Assembly (NCBI GenBank): GCA_963716925.1
Contig: CAVQUX010000011.1
Span: 177,349 to 241,348 of the forward strand
Reading direction: 5' to 3'
Length of the DNA: 64,000 bases
Source: DAISKN01 sp963716925
GTDB lineage: Bacteria; Acidobacteriota; Vicinamibacteria; Marinacidobacterales; SMYC01
In this document: positions 16,905 to 26,345 of the stretch, in pieces
Layout: every line of letters begins with the position of its first letter
Numbering within the stretch: position 1 is the first letter of the stretch
Notes under the pieces: model-generated
What the model saw: only the letters and a program-made list of their open reading frames with translations
Told to the model about the DNA's origin: nothing
Database searches by the model: none
Made by a program: the position numbers and the translations under genes

Positions 16905-18173
16905 ATGAAGGCGGAGATTCTCGCGGTGGGCGAGGAGCTCCTGGCACCGGGCCGCGTCGAGACCAACTCCCTGTTTCTCACCGAGAAGCTCGCGGCGATC
17001 GGCGTTCCCGTCGGGTTTCGCGGCATCGTGGGAGACGAAGAGGGCGGAATCGCCGCCGCCATCCGGAACGCGCTCGAACGATCCGATCTGGTACTGGTGT
17101 CCGGGGGGCTCGGGCCCACGGACGACGATCGCACCCGGGACGCCGCCTGCCGCGCGCTCGGCATCTCGATGCGGCTCGACGAGGGAATCCTCGCGGGACT
17201 GCGGCAGCGATTCGCGAAGCGCGGAATGGGGATGCCCGAGGTCAACCGGAAACAGGCGATGGTTCCCGAGGGCGCGTCGGTACTCGAGAACCGGCGAGGG
17301 ACCGCGCCCGGGCTCTTCATCGAAACGTCTCGGGCCTCCGGGGGAAGGATCGTGGTGCTCCTCCCCGGGCCTCCCCGCGAGCTCGAGCCGATGTTCGAAG
17401 AGCAGGTCCTCCCGCGGTTGAAGGGAGCTGCGGGAGGCGTCTTCTATCGAACGCGCAAGCTCTGGATCGCGGGCCTTCCCGAGTCGTCGGTCGAGCAGGA
17501 GATCGTGTCCACTTATCGAGCCTACGAGAATCCGCTCACCACCATCCTCGCGGCGCCCGGACAGGTGGAGATCCGGCTCACGGCGCGGGAGCGAAGCGCC
17601 GAGGCCGCGGACGGCCTGAACGAGGAGCTCGCGGCGAAGCTGCGGGCGATTCTGGGAGAGAACGTGTTCTCGGAGCGGGAAGAAAGCCTCGAGGCCGTCG
17701 TGGGATCGCTGCTGCTCGAGGCGGGTATGCGCATCGCGGTCGCCGAGTCCATCACCGGGGGCCTCATCGCTCACCGCATCACCCAGATCTCGGGGGCGAG
17801 CCGATATTTCGACACCGGACTCGTTACCTACAGCAACGAGAGCAAAACCGCGCTTCTCGGCGTCGCGCCCGATTCGTTTCGACGGGTGGGCGCCGTGAGC
17901 GAGGAAGTGGCGGTCGCCATGGCGCGGGGCGCCCTCGAGCGCGCGTCCGCCGACATCGCGGTGGCAGTCACCGGAATCGCGGGTCCGACGGGCGGAAGCG
18001 ACGAAAAGCCGGTGGGACTGGTCTACATCGGGCTCGCGACCAGAGAGTCGGCCCGAGCCGAGAAGCGCCAGTTCCCCGGCGAGCGCCGGCAGGTGAAACG
18101 CTGGACGGCGCAGACCGCGCTCGATCTGGTCCGGCGCGAGCTCCTGCGCATTGCGAGAACTACATCCACTTGA
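16905..18173 (+). CDS. cinA: CinA-family nicotinamide mononucleotide deamidase
   Basis: 422 aa from ATG 16905 (ATG 16896 is possible). The N-terminal MoCF/COG1058 domain shows KAEILAVGEELL and SGGLGPTDDDRTRD; the C-terminal COG1546 domain shows AESITGGLIAHRIT and GIAGPTGGSDEKPVG. The two-domain form is full length. CinA proteins hydrolyse ADP-ribose and deamidate NMN in pyridine nucleotide salvage and are linked to competence in some bacteria. Followed by a large inverted repeat. Confidence 0.93.
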   Translation: MKAEILAVGEELLAPGRVETNSLFLTEKLAAIGVPVGFRGIVGDEEGGIAAAIRNALERSDLVLVSGGLGPTDDDRTRDAACRALGISMRLDEGILAGLRQRFAKRGMGMPEVNRKQAMVPEGASVLENRRGTAPGLFIETSRASGGRIVVLLPGPPRELEPMFEEQVLPRLKGAAGGVFYRTRKLWIAGLPESSVEQEIVSTYRAYENPLTTILAAPGQVEIRLTARERSAEAADGLNEELAAKLRAILGENVFSEREESLEAVVGSLLLEAGMRIAVAESITGGLIAHRITQISGASRYFDTGLVTYSNESKTALLGVAPDSFRRVGAVSEEVAVAMARGALERASADIAVAVTGIAGPTGGSDEKPVGLVYIGLATRESARAEKRQFPGERRQVKRWTAQTALDLVRRELLRIARTTST

Positions 18174-18190
18174 CGAAGCAAGAAAAGAAC

Positions 18191-18290
18191 GAACGCAAAG
18201 GCGCAAAGACGCGAAGACGCAAAGGACGATCCGCAAACAAACCGGTCCGGAGTTTCTTTGCGTCCTTGCGCCGTTGCGTCTTTGCGTTCC
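18191..18290. repeat. Imperfect inverted repeat built from GCAAAGGCGC words
   Basis: The left arm (18191-18226) strings together ACGCAAAG, GCGCAAAG and ACGCGAAG words; the right arm (18256-18290) is its near-complement. They could form a stem of about 34 bp with a loop of about 30 nt between cinA and thpR and could terminate cinA. The same word forms the terminator at 179-212 and single arms at 36205-36227 and about 47166. Confidence 0.75.
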
Positions 18291-18305
18291 TTCCGGATTT
18301 GATCG

Positions 18306-18863
18306 ATGCGCGTTTTTCTCGCACTTGAGCTCGATGCGGAAGTCCGCGGCAGGCTGGCTGAGCTCGGGCGCGAGATTCGTCCTCTCGCTCCTCGCGCACG
18401 ATGGGTCCGCCCGGAGGCGATGCATCTGACCCTCCGCTTCTTCGGTGAGGTGTCTGCCGATCGTGTCGAGACCCTCGGCGCGCGCCTTTCGGAGGCATTC
18501 GCCGGTCTGTCGGCATTCGCCCTCGAGTTTCGTGGCTGCGGCGTCTTTCCCGATCGAGGAGACCCCCGCGTTCTCTGGGTGGGGGTTCCGGAGCCGCCGC
18601 CCGCGCTTTTCGAGCTCCAATCGCGAGCGGAAGCGATCGCCCGCGCCTTCGGGTTTGCGCCCGAAAGACGGCGCTACGAGCCCCACCTGACCGTCGCGCG
18701 ATTTCGCGGGCCCGAGAGGGGAATCGACTCCATCCTGAGGACCTGCGGCGACCGCGATTTCGGACGGACCCCGATCGATGCGGCGGTGCTGTTCGAAAGC
18801 CGTCTGTCGCCTTCGGGGTCGAGCTATCTCGGGCTCCGGGTCTATCCCCTGAACCGGGTGTGA
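18306..18863 (+). CDS. thpR: RNA 2',3'-cyclic phosphodiesterase
   Basis: 185 aa, the usual length. Both HxTx motifs of the 2H phosphoesterase family are present: HLTL (about residue 39) and HLTV (about 127). The start MRVFLALELD and the motif RFFGEV are also typical. It opens 2',3'-cyclic phosphates on RNA ends; the LigT name reflects in vitro ligase activity. Monocistronic, between the GCAAAG repeat and the FHA gene. Confidence 0.92.
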   Translation: MRVFLALELDAEVRGRLAELGREIRPLAPRARWVRPEAMHLTLRFFGEVSADRVETLGARLSEAFAGLSAFALEFRGCGVFPDRGDPRVLWVGVPEPPPALFELQSRAEAIARAFGFAPERRRYEPHLTVARFRGPERGIDSILRTCGDRDFGRTPIDAAVLFESRLSPSGSSYLGLRVYPLNRV

Positions 18864-18921
18864 TAAAGGGCGGAAAGGCTGGTACAATATTGTGTTACAG
18901 GATTCTACCCTCTAACCTCTA

Positions 18922-20535
18922 ATGTTCGAGCTGGCGTTTCTGGAGGACGGGAGCGAGCACATCGTTCCCATCCGCCCCGAAGGCATCGTTCTCGGCCGCT
19001 CGCCGGAGTGCGACGTCGTCATCAAGGACTTCGGCGTGTCCCGGCGTCACGCCGAGGTGTTGATCGACGGCGAGGATTGTCGTCTCGTCGATCTCAAGAG
19101 CAAGAACGGAACCCAGGTGAACGGGGTCCGGGTGCTCGAGGTCATCCTCAACGACGGCGATCAGATCCTGCTGGGCAAGTTCCAGCTGCAATTCCGCAAG
19201 ACCCTCGAAGAGCAGGTGGTTCTCGACGAAGAAAAGCCCATGCTGGAGGAGGCGGGAACGGTCATCCGCAGCGTAGGGGAGCTGTCGAAGTACTTCCTCG
19301 AAGAGAAACAGGCTACCGAGACGAAGCAGCGCCGCCCGGTGGCGGTGCCGGGAAAGGCCCCCGAGCCTCCGCTGGTCGAGACCGAGCTGGCGAAGATCAA
19401 CCGCGTCCTCCGGAGCCTGTCGGAGCTCGCGAAGGCGCTCATCTCGGCGCAGCCGGAGGAGGTGCCCGCCCGCGTGATGGCGGCGGTCTTCGAGCACATT
19501 CCCGCGGACCGCGGGTTCCTCATGCTCCTCGACGAGGAGGGGAACTTGAAGCCCCGGGTGGTGCACCACCGGCACGGCGACGACGAGAAAATCACGATCA
19601 GCAAGACCATCGCCGACCGCGTGGTAAAGGATCGGGTGGCCATTCTCACCTCCGACGCCCAGGTCGATCCCCGCTTCGCCACCGGCGACAGCATCCGCTT
19701 TCACGGAATCCGCTCGGCGATGTGCGCGCCCCTGTGGAAGGGCGACGAGGTCATCGGCATCATCCACGTCGACAGCCCCATGCAGACCAAGACCTTCACT
19801 CCCGACGACCTGGAGCTCCTCTCCGCGCTCTCGAACTACGCCGCGGTCGCGATCCAGCAGGCGAGCCTCAACAAGAAGATCCAGCAGGAGAAGGTAGCCC
19901 GGGAACGGCTGGAGAAGTACTTCTCCCCCTCGATCGCGACGAGAATCCTCTCCGAGGGCGAAAAGGAGGCTCAGGAGCTGGAGGCTTCGGTCCTGTTCGC
20001 GGACATCGTGGGGTTCACCAGGCTCGCCGAGCGGATGGACGCGCCCTCGGTCGCGCGGCTCCTGAACGAATACTTCTCCCGCATGTCGGAGCCCATCTTC
20101 GATGCCGACGGTACGCTCGACAAATTCATCGGCGACTGCATCATGGCGGTCTTCGGCGCCCCCTATCCCCAGCCCGATCACGCCCTCCTCGCGGTGCGCG
20201 TGGCGCTCGAGATGCGCCAGCGCTTGAACGAGCTCAACGCCGAGAGAGGCGGCACCGCCTCGATCTCGATGCGCATGGGGATCAACAGCGGTCCCGTGGT
20301 CTCGGGACCCATCGGGTCGGTGAAGCGCAAGGAGATCACGGTTCTCGGAGACACCGTGAACATCGCGTCGCGCATCGAGTCCATGGTGGCGGAAGCGGGC
20401 CAGATCGTGATCGGCGAGAGGACCTACGAGCTGGTAAAGGACCGGATCGAGGCCAGGGACCTGGGCACGGTGGCGCTCAAGGGACGCAAGGAAAGCGTGC
20501 GGGTCTATGAAGTCCTTTCGGAGAAGGCCCGTTGA
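18922..20535 (+). CDS. FHA-GAF-class III adenylate/guanylate cyclase
   Basis: 537 aa. FHA domain, residues 1-95, with GRSPECDVVIKD and SRRHAEV; GAF domain about 170-325 ending in YAAVAIQQAS; class III nucleotidyl cyclase domain about 345-520 with SVLFADIVGFT and IGDCIMAVFG, which carry the two metal-binding Asp. It should make cAMP or cGMP in response to a phosphothreonine partner and a small ligand; the nucleotide cannot be decided here. It overlaps the HD-GYP gene by 4 nt. Cyclic nucleotide-binding protein 27611-28072 and the Ser/Thr kinase at 41125 are possible partners. Confidence 0.92.
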   Translation: MFELAFLEDGSEHIVPIRPEGIVLGRSPECDVVIKDFGVSRRHAEVLIDGEDCRLVDLKSKNGTQVNGVRVLEVILNDGDQILLGKFQLQFRKTLEEQVVLDEEKPMLEEAGTVIRSVGELSKYFLEEKQATETKQRRPVAVPGKAPEPPLVETELAKINRVLRSLSELAKALISAQPEEVPARVMAAVFEHIPADRGFLMLLDEEGNLKPRVVHHRHGDDEKITISKTIADRVVKDRVAILTSDAQVDPRFATGDSIRFHGIRSAMCAPLWKGDEVIGIIHVDSPMQTKTFTPDDLELLSALSNYAAVAIQQASLNKKIQQEKVARERLEKYFSPSIATRILSEGEKEAQELEASVLFADIVGFTRLAERMDAPSVARLLNEYFSRMSEPIFDADGTLDKFIGDCIMAVFGAPYPQPDHALLAVRVALEMRQRLNELNAERGGTASISMRMGINSGPVVSGPIGSVKRKEITVLGDTVNIASRIESMVAEAGQIVIGERTYELVKDRIEARDLGTVALKGRKESVRVYEVLSEKAR

Positions 20536-22619
20536 CCCCATCGAGCTCGGCCAGGCGCGTTCGCGCGGAGGCGCCGAAACCCGGGGCCGCTGCCGCCCCG
20601 CGGAAGAAGAGCAAGCGCCGGGGCAAGATTCTCTATTCGCTAATCGGCCTGATGCTGCTCACCGGGCTGCTGCCGCTGCTGCTCACCGCGGTATGGCTCG
20701 TGCGCCGCAACCGCGAAGCGCTCGAGGCCTCGGAGCGGCTCCTGCAGCTCGATCAGACCCGCTCCATCGCCCAGCAGGCGCGCCTGTATCTGCAGTCGAT
20801 GCACAACCAGCTCGAGGCGATAGCGAAGACTTTCGAGATCGGATCCGATCCCCGAGCGGTGCGCTCCCGGATCCTCTCGGTGACTCCGGAGGCCCTCCTC
20901 GACTTCATCGAGGAGGACCGGGTGCGGGCGATCACCGTGTTCGACCGCGAGGGCCGGTTCGTGACCGCCGGCTACACACTGGACGATCCGGCGATCGAGG
21001 CGTCGCTGCGCGAAGCGCTGGTTCAGGGACTGCAAGCGCGGCCCTGGACCTCGCCCGCCCACGTCTCGGAGCCGCTGCTCGATACCGTGGTCATCATGTC
21101 CGCCCCGGTGCGGGCGGTCTACGGCGGTGAGGGGGCGCCCCCGATCGAGGGGGTGGTCGCCGCGATGGTCAGCCTCAAGCCCATCGAGGAGATGGTGAAA
21201 CAGAAGGGCAACGAGCGCCGGAGCGTCTACGTCGTCGACGACAAGGGAAAGCTCGTGACCCACTCCGATCCCGAGACCCTCTACGAGGGAGTCGACCTCT
21301 CGAACACCGAGATCGTGAGGAGGTTTCAGGAATCGCGGGGCCAGGCGAGCGGGTCGGTGAACTTCGAGCTGGTGCACGGGGGCGAGACCAAGAAGCTCCT
21401 CGGAACCTACACGCCCATCGGCGACCTCGGCTCGCCCGTTCCCTTTCTGAAGACCCTGGGATGGGGCGCCATCGTGCAGGCGGAGGAAGAGGCGGTGTTC
21501 CTCTCGGCCCGCGAGATCGTGAAAGACAGCGTCTTCATCGCGGTGCTGGCGGCCGTGCTCTCGGTGCTGCTCGCGGTGATCTTCGCCGGCCGTCTCTCAC
21601 AGCCCATCGGAAAGCTCGCGGAAAGCGCGCGGCGTCTCGCGTCCGGCGACTTCTCCCAGAACATCGACGTCACCAGCGGCAACGAGATCGGGGAGTTCGC
21701 CGAGACTTTCAACTTCATGATCTCGGAGATCCGGCGCTTCATCGAGCGTCTGAGGAAGGCGGCGGAGGAGAACAAACAGATGTTCATGGGGGCGGTGACC
21801 TCGCTCGCCGCCGCCATCGACGCCAAGGATCCTTACACCGCGGGTCACTCCGAGCGCGTCGCCCATTACTCCGCCACTATCGCCAAGATCCTTCGCTATC
21901 CCGAGGACGAGGTAGAGAACATCCGGATCGCGGCGCTGATGCACGACGTGGGCAAGATCGGGATTCAGGACAGCATCCTGGGAAAGGCGGGTCCGCTCAC
22001 CGACGAGGAGTTCGCGGTGATGAAGACCCACCCTACCAAGGGCGCGGCCATCATGGAGCATGTCCCTCAGCTGAAGTCGATGATCCCCGGCATGAAGTAC
22101 CACCACGAGAACGTGGACGGCTCGGGATATCCCGAGGGCCTCAAGGGGGACGAGATTCCGATCATCGCGAAGATCGTGAGCGTCGCCGATACCTTCGACG
22201 CCATGACCACCAACCGCCCCTATCAGAAGGCGATGGAGATCACCTACGTGTTCACGCGGATGCGGAGCTTCATCGGAAAGAAATTCGAGAAACACTACGT
22301 GGAAGCGCTGATCACCGCGTACGAAGAAGGGCTCATCCGTCCCAACATGAAGGTCGAGAGCGTTCTGAAGGCAGCGCCCCCCGCGGCGTCGCCCGCCGTC
22401 CCCGCTCGGGAGACCCGCGAGCTCCCCGTGCCGCAGATGGCGAAGGAGCCGCTGATCGCGGTCGCCCCGGCTTTCCATACGCCTCCCCCGGTGGCGCCTC
22501 CGCCGATTCCGCCCGCCCCCGCCGCCGCCGCGCCCCGAGCTGCCGCTCCTCCTTCCTTGAGGGTCGAGGAGACGCATGGCATCGGACCCGCCCCCGCGCT
22601 CATGGACCGGATTCGCTGA
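20532..22619 (+). CDS. Membrane HD-GYP phosphodiesterase with Cache-like sensor and HAMP
   Basis: 695 aa, TTG start overlapping the cyclase stop. Membrane helix about 38-58 (SLIGLMLLTGLLPLLLTAVW), a periplasmic sensor of about 270 residues, a second helix about 330-350, HAMP, then HD-GYP with HSERVAHYS, ALMHDVGKIGI, the residues HHENVDGSGYPEGLKG and VADTFDAMTTNRPYQ, i.e. the full metal and GYP signature. It should hydrolyse c-di-GMP. The last 90 residues are a Pro/Ala-rich tail. Coupled translation with the cyclase suggests one signalling unit. Confidence 0.92.
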   Translation: MTPSSSARRVRAEAPKPGAAAAPRKKSKRRGKILYSLIGLMLLTGLLPLLLTAVWLVRRNREALEASERLLQLDQTRSIAQQARLYLQSMHNQLEAIAKTFEIGSDPRAVRSRILSVTPEALLDFIEEDRVRAITVFDREGRFVTAGYTLDDPAIEASLREALVQGLQARPWTSPAHVSEPLLDTVVIMSAPVRAVYGGEGAPPIEGVVAAMVSLKPIEEMVKQKGNERRSVYVVDDKGKLVTHSDPETLYEGVDLSNTEIVRRFQESRGQASGSVNFELVHGGETKKLLGTYTPIGDLGSPVPFLKTLGWGAIVQAEEEAVFLSAREIVKDSVFIAVLAAVLSVLLAVIFAGRLSQPIGKLAESARRLASGDFSQNIDVTSGNEIGEFAETFNFMISEIRRFIERLRKAAEENKQMFMGAVTSLAAAIDAKDPYTAGHSERVAHYSATIAKILRYPEDEVENIRIAALMHDVGKIGIQDSILGKAGPLTDEEFAVMKTHPTKGAAIMEHVPQLKSMIPGMKYHHENVDGSGYPEGLKGDEIPIIAKIVSVADTFDAMTTNRPYQKAMEITYVFTRMRSFIGKKFEKHYVEALITAYEEGLIRPNMKVESVLKAAPPAASPAVPARETRELPVPQMAKEPLIAVAPAFHTPPPVAPPPIPPAPAAAAPRAAAPPSLRVEETHGIGPAPALMDRIR

Positions 22620-22759
22620 CTTTTCTTCCCCGCACCACGGGCCCGGCTGCTTGCCCTCGAAACGGCTGACTCGCGGTAGAATACGTCTTCGACCCGCCTT
22701 CGCGCGGACGCTTCGGTGGGCAAGGAGTCGATGCGGGCACTCATCTCAGGAGGACGTGC

Positions 22760-23563
22760 ATGGAACGTGGAAGGCTGATCCCCCTGGTCTTCCTTGCATT
22801 CTCGCTGTTCGTGCTCGAGCCGGACCGCCTCCTTGCCGCGACCGCGTCCCAGGCGGACGACAAGGATATCGAGGAAGCGATGCGGATCTTCAACCGCGGA
22901 AAGCTTCTGCACCAGGAGCACGACTATCGAGGGGCGATCAAGGAGTACGAGAGCGCGGCCAAGCTCGACGACCAGAACCCGTTCGTGTTCAACGCAATGG
23001 GGCTGGCCTATGCCGCGCTTCGCGACTTCCCGCAGGCTCTGAAGGCGTTCAACGTGGCGCTCTCGCTCAATCCCGATCTGACCGACGTGTACAACAACAT
23101 CGGTATGGTTTACGCGGAGCAGGGAGCGAAGGAGAAAGCCTTCGAGGCTTTCTCCCGCGCCGTGCGAAACCCGAACTACACCACGCCCGAGAAGGCGCTC
23201 TTCAACATGGGAAACCTCTACCTCGAGGACGAGAACCTCGAGCTCGCGGAAATGCATTTCCGCCGAGCCGTGGAGAAGCAGCCGAAATTCGCTCTGGGCT
23301 ACCGCGGCCTCGCCAAGGTCTATCTCAAGATGAACCAGGTCGATCTCGCCGTGACCCAGTTCCAGAAGGCGGTAGAGCTGGCTCCGGACGACGCCGAGAG
23401 CCTGTTCCAGCTCGCGCGTATCCATCAGGACAAGGGCGAGGTCGAAGAGGCGACGAACCTCTATCGCCGCGTGGTCGAGATCGATCGACTCTCGACCTTC
23501 GGTCAGATGGCGCTCGCGCGCCTCGAGGCTCTGAAGGCCTCGAAGACCATGAAGGAGAGCTGA
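22760..23563 (+). CDS. Secreted TPR-repeat protein
   Basis: 267 aa with a signal-like N-terminus (LIPLVFLAFSLFVLEPDRLLA) and about six TPR units (for instance NPFVFNAMGLAYAALRDF, DLTDVYNNIGMVYAEQGAK and DAESLFQLARIHQDKGEVEE). Probably periplasmic or lipid-attached scaffold. It stands alone between the HD-GYP gene and ftsY, with 45 bp to ftsY. No specific partner can be named. Confidence 0.8.
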   Translation: MERGRLIPLVFLAFSLFVLEPDRLLAATASQADDKDIEEAMRIFNRGKLLHQEHDYRGAIKEYESAAKLDDQNPFVFNAMGLAYAALRDFPQALKAFNVALSLNPDLTDVYNNIGMVYAEQGAKEKAFEAFSRAVRNPNYTTPEKALFNMGNLYLEDENLELAEMHFRRAVEKQPKFALGYRGLAKVYLKMNQVDLAVTQFQKAVELAPDDAESLFQLARIHQDKGEVEEATNLYRRVVEIDRLSTFGQMALARLEALKASKTMKES

Positions 23564-23607
23564 GCCGCGTCCCGCGACTCCGGCTCCGAACGCACCGGTA
23601 GCCCCTC

Positions 23608-24477
23608 ATGACGCTCACCGAGCGGCTGCGAGACAGCCTGCGTCGAACCCGGGAGAAGCTGGGCCTCGCCCGGCCGATGGAAGAGGCGCCGGACTGGGAA
23701 GCCCTCGAGGAATCGCTGCTGCTCGCGGACCTCGGTCTGCCCGCCACCCGCGAGATTCTGGCGACGCTGCGCGCGCGTGGCGGGGATTTCCGGGAGAACC
23801 TTCGTTCAATCGTTCTCGACTTGCTCACGCTCCCGTCCGCTCCGGACGTTTCCGCCCCTCCGCGGCCCCGGGTGACGATGGTGGTGGGCGTCAACGGGGC
23901 GGGGAAGACGACGAGCGTCGCCAAGCTCGCGCGCAAGCTCGCCTCCGAGGGAAGGAAAGTCCTGATCGTGGCCGCGGACACATTTCGCGCCGCCGCTCAG
24001 GAGCAGCTCGGGGCCTGGGCGGGGCGCACCGGGGTCGACATCGCGAGCGGCGAGCCGGGTCGGGATCCCGCTTCCGTGGTGCACGACGGGCTCGGACGAG
24101 CGGTCGCGGAGGGGTTCGACGAGGTCCTGGTCGACACCGCGGGCCGGCTCCATACCAAACGCCCCCTGATGGACGAGATCGCGAAAGTCTCGCGCGTCGC
24201 CTCCCGGGTGATACCGGCGGCTCCGCACGAAACGCTCCTGGTTCTCGATGCGACCGTCGGCACCAACGGTCTCCAGCAGGCGAAGCAGTTCACCTCCGTC
24301 CTGCCGGTGACGGGGATCCTGCTGGCGAAGATGGACGGGACCGCCCGCGGAGGCGTCGTCGTCGCCATCGCCAAAGAGCTGGGGGTTCCCGTGCGCTACC
24401 TCGGTATGGGAGAGGGCGCGGACGACCTCGTCGAGTTCTCTCCCGAGGATTTCGTCGCCGCCCTGCTCTCGGATTAG
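23608..24477 (+). CDS. ftsY: Signal recognition particle receptor FtsY
   Basis: 289 aa, the short form lacking the acidic A domain. N domain (residues 1-90), then the SRP GTPase with GVNGAGKTTSVAKLA, DTFRAAAQEQL, VDTAGRLH and AKMDGTARGG. It docks Ffh-ribosome complexes at the membrane. It lies 2 nt upstream of ribD; ffh is 3.8 kb downstream, so both SRP GTPases flank the riboflavin genes. Confidence 0.95.
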   Translation: MTLTERLRDSLRRTREKLGLARPMEEAPDWEALEESLLLADLGLPATREILATLRARGGDFRENLRSIVLDLLTLPSAPDVSAPPRPRVTMVVGVNGAGKTTSVAKLARKLASEGRKVLIVAADTFRAAAQEQLGAWAGRTGVDIASGEPGRDPASVVHDGLGRAVAEGFDEVLVDTAGRLHTKRPLMDEIAKVSRVASRVIPAAPHETLLVLDATVGTNGLQQAKQFTSVLPVTGILLAKMDGTARGGVVVAIAKELGVPVRYLGMGEGADDLVEFSPEDFVAALLSD

Positions 24478-24479
24478 CC

Positions 24480-25694
24480 ATGTCCCCGCGCGAGCGTGCC
24501 GTCGCCGATCGCATGATTCGACGGGCGCTCGCTCTCGCCGCCCTCGGAACGGGGACCGCCGCTCCCAATCCCCGGGTGGGTGCGGTGGTGGCGCGGGGAG
24601 AACGGGTGATCGGCCAGGGATATCATCGCCGTCCAGGGGAGCCGCACGCGGAGGCAGTCGCCCTGACGCACGTCGAGACGTCCGGCGGGAGTGCTCTGGG
24701 CGCCACGCTCTACACCACGCTCGAGCCCTGCTGCCACACCGGACGGACGCCCCCCTGCGTCGACCGGATCGTCCGCTCCGGCGTCGGGCGTGTGGTCGCC
24801 TCGATGAAGGATCCCAACCCCAGGGTGAACGGCGGCGGCTTTCGAGCTCTCAGGCGCTCGGGTGTCGCGGTCGAGGTGGGGGTACTGCGGGAAGAGGCCT
24901 ATCGGCTCAACGAGGCTTTCGTCAAGCACGCGCGCACCGGGCTTCCGCTGGTGACGTTGAAGGGCGCGATCAGTCTCGACGGACGCATCGCGACCCGCCT
25001 CCTCGACTCGAAGTGGATCACCTCCGCGGTCGCCCGGCGCCACGCTCGCCTGCTTCGCGCCGAGCACGAGGCGATCCTGGTGGGCACCGGTACCGTCCTC
25101 GCGGATGATCCTCGGCTCGATCGCCGGCCTCGATCGCCGCTTTCGAGACCGCTCGTCCGCGTCATTCTCGATCGAACGCTCCGGCTGCCACCGCGAAGTC
25201 GTCTTCTGCGGAGCCTCGGCCGCGGACCCCTGCTGGTCTTCTGCGGAATCGGCGCCCCGGTGAAGCGGCGCCGGGCGCTCGAGGCTCTGGGAGTCGAAGT
25301 CGAGGTGGTCGGCGAGCGCGGGAAGAAGCTCCCGCGGCTGGATCTCCACGAGGTCCTGCGGACGCTGGGAGGTCGCGGCATCACCAGCCTCCTCGTCGAG
25401 GGCGGGGGAGAGCTCGAGGGGAGCTTTCTCGACCTCTGTCTGGGAGATCGGCTCGTGCTCTACGTCGCGCCGCGGATTCTCGGAGGTCGCGACGCGCGCC
25501 CGTGGATCGGAGGCGAGGGTGTGAGGACGGCGGCGGGAGCGGTTCGGCTCCGTGGTGCGCGCTCGACCCGAGTGGGCGACGGCTGGATGGTGGAAGGCTC
25601 GCTGGACTACTCGAAACAGCGGGGCCCGGCCGCCTTCGCGAAGCTCCGGCGAGCCTCGCCGAAGCCCGCAGGGCGGAGGCGGGAGGGCCCCTGA
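24480..25694 (+). CDS. ribD: Bifunctional riboflavin biosynthesis deaminase/reductase RibD
   Basis: 404 aa. Deaminase domain (1-150) with zinc site EPHAEAVAL and TLEPCCHTGRTPPC; reductase domain (about 155-370) with GAISLDGRIATR and LLVEGGGELEGSF. It converts the GTP cyclohydrolase II product in two steps. The last 25 or so residues (RGPAAFAKLRRASPKPAGRRREG) are encoded by a GC-rich repeat also found at 44934-45010, so the native C-terminus has probably been replaced or extended. Operon with ribE and ribBA. Confidence 0.94.
   Translation: MSPRERAVADRMIRRALALAALGTGTAAPNPRVGAVVARGERVIGQGYHRRPGEPHAEAVALTHVETSGGSALGATLYTTLEPCCHTGRTPPCVDRIVRSGVGRVVASMKDPNPRVNGGGFRALRRSGVAVEVGVLREEAYRLNEAFVKHARTGLPLVTLKGAISLDGRIATRLLDSKWITSAVARRHARLLRAEHEAILVGTGTVLADDPRLDRRPRSPLSRPLVRVILDRTLRLPPRSRLLRSLGRGPLLVFCGIGAPVKRRRALEALGVEVEVVGERGKKLPRLDLHEVLRTLGGRGITSLLVEGGGELEGSFLDLCLGDRLVLYVAPRILGGRDARPWIGGEGVRTAAGAVRLRGARSTRVGDGWMVEGSLDYSKQRGPAAFAKLRRASPKPAGRRREGP
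25614..25690 (-). repeat. 77-bp GC-rich palindromic repeat, copy A
   Basis: Reverse-complemented, this segment matches 44934-45010 at roughly 88% by eye (about 9 differences). It contains the palindromic core CTTCGGCGAGGCTCGCCGG and the half-palindrome AGCTTCGCGAAGGC. It encodes the C-terminal tail of RibD and ends 24 bp before the ribE start. It looks like a REP-type dispersed element. Confidence 0.8.
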
Positions 25695-25713
25695 TTCAGC
25701 GCGCGCACTGATT

Positions 25714-26334
25714 ATGTTCACCGGTCTCGTCCAGGCGGTAGGAACGCTCGAATCCTGTCGGCGTCGCGGCGACGTGCTGGAGCTCGTCATCGAGTCCGAG
25801 CTCATCGCGCCCGAGCTCGACCTCGGCGCCAGCGTCTCGGTATCGGGAGTGTGCCTCACGGCGACGGAGCTCGCCTCGAGCTCGTTCCGCGTCGACGTGG
25901 CGCAGGAGACGGAGCGCCGGACGCGGCTCGGACGCTTGAAAGCCGGCGACGCGTTGAACCTCGAGCTTCCGCTGCGTCCGATGGATCGCCTCGGCGGGCA
26001 CATCGTGCAGGGACATGTCGACGAGCTGGGACTCGTGGCGGAAGCGGGCATGCGGGATGGAAATCACCTTCTGCGGCTCGAGCATTCCCGCGAGGCCAGC
26101 CGCTTCGTCGTGGAGAAAGGCTCGATCGCCGTCGACGGCGTGAGCCTGACGGTTACGGCCGCGGGTCCCGGATGGCTCGAGGTGATGCTCATCCCTCACA
26201 CCCTGGCGGTCACGACCCTGGGGCGGCTGTCCCCCGGAGACGGCGTCCATCTCGAGTACGATATACTGGCGAAGTACGTGGCTCGACTGGCCGAGCCCTA
26301 TCGGCGCGAAGGGCCTGACGGGGAAGCTCACTGA
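25714..26334 (+). CDS. ribE: Riboflavin synthase, alpha chain
   Basis: 206 aa from ATG 25714; the family begins MFTGLVQAVG exactly here. Two lumazine-binding barrels (1-97 and 98-195), the second opening near HIVQGHVDELG. It dismutates two 6,7-dimethyl-8-ribityllumazine molecules into riboflavin and the diaminouracil precursor. Between ribD and ribBA on the same strand. Confidence 0.94.
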   Translation: MFTGLVQAVGTLESCRRRGDVLELVIESELIAPELDLGASVSVSGVCLTATELASSSFRVDVAQETERRTRLGRLKAGDALNLELPLRPMDRLGGHIVQGHVDELGLVAEAGMRDGNHLLRLEHSREASRFVVEKGSIAVDGVSLTVTAAGPGWLEVMLIPHTLAVTTLGRLSPGDGVHLEYDILAKYVARLAEPYRREGPDGEAH

Positions 26335-26345
26335 AAGATAAGAAA

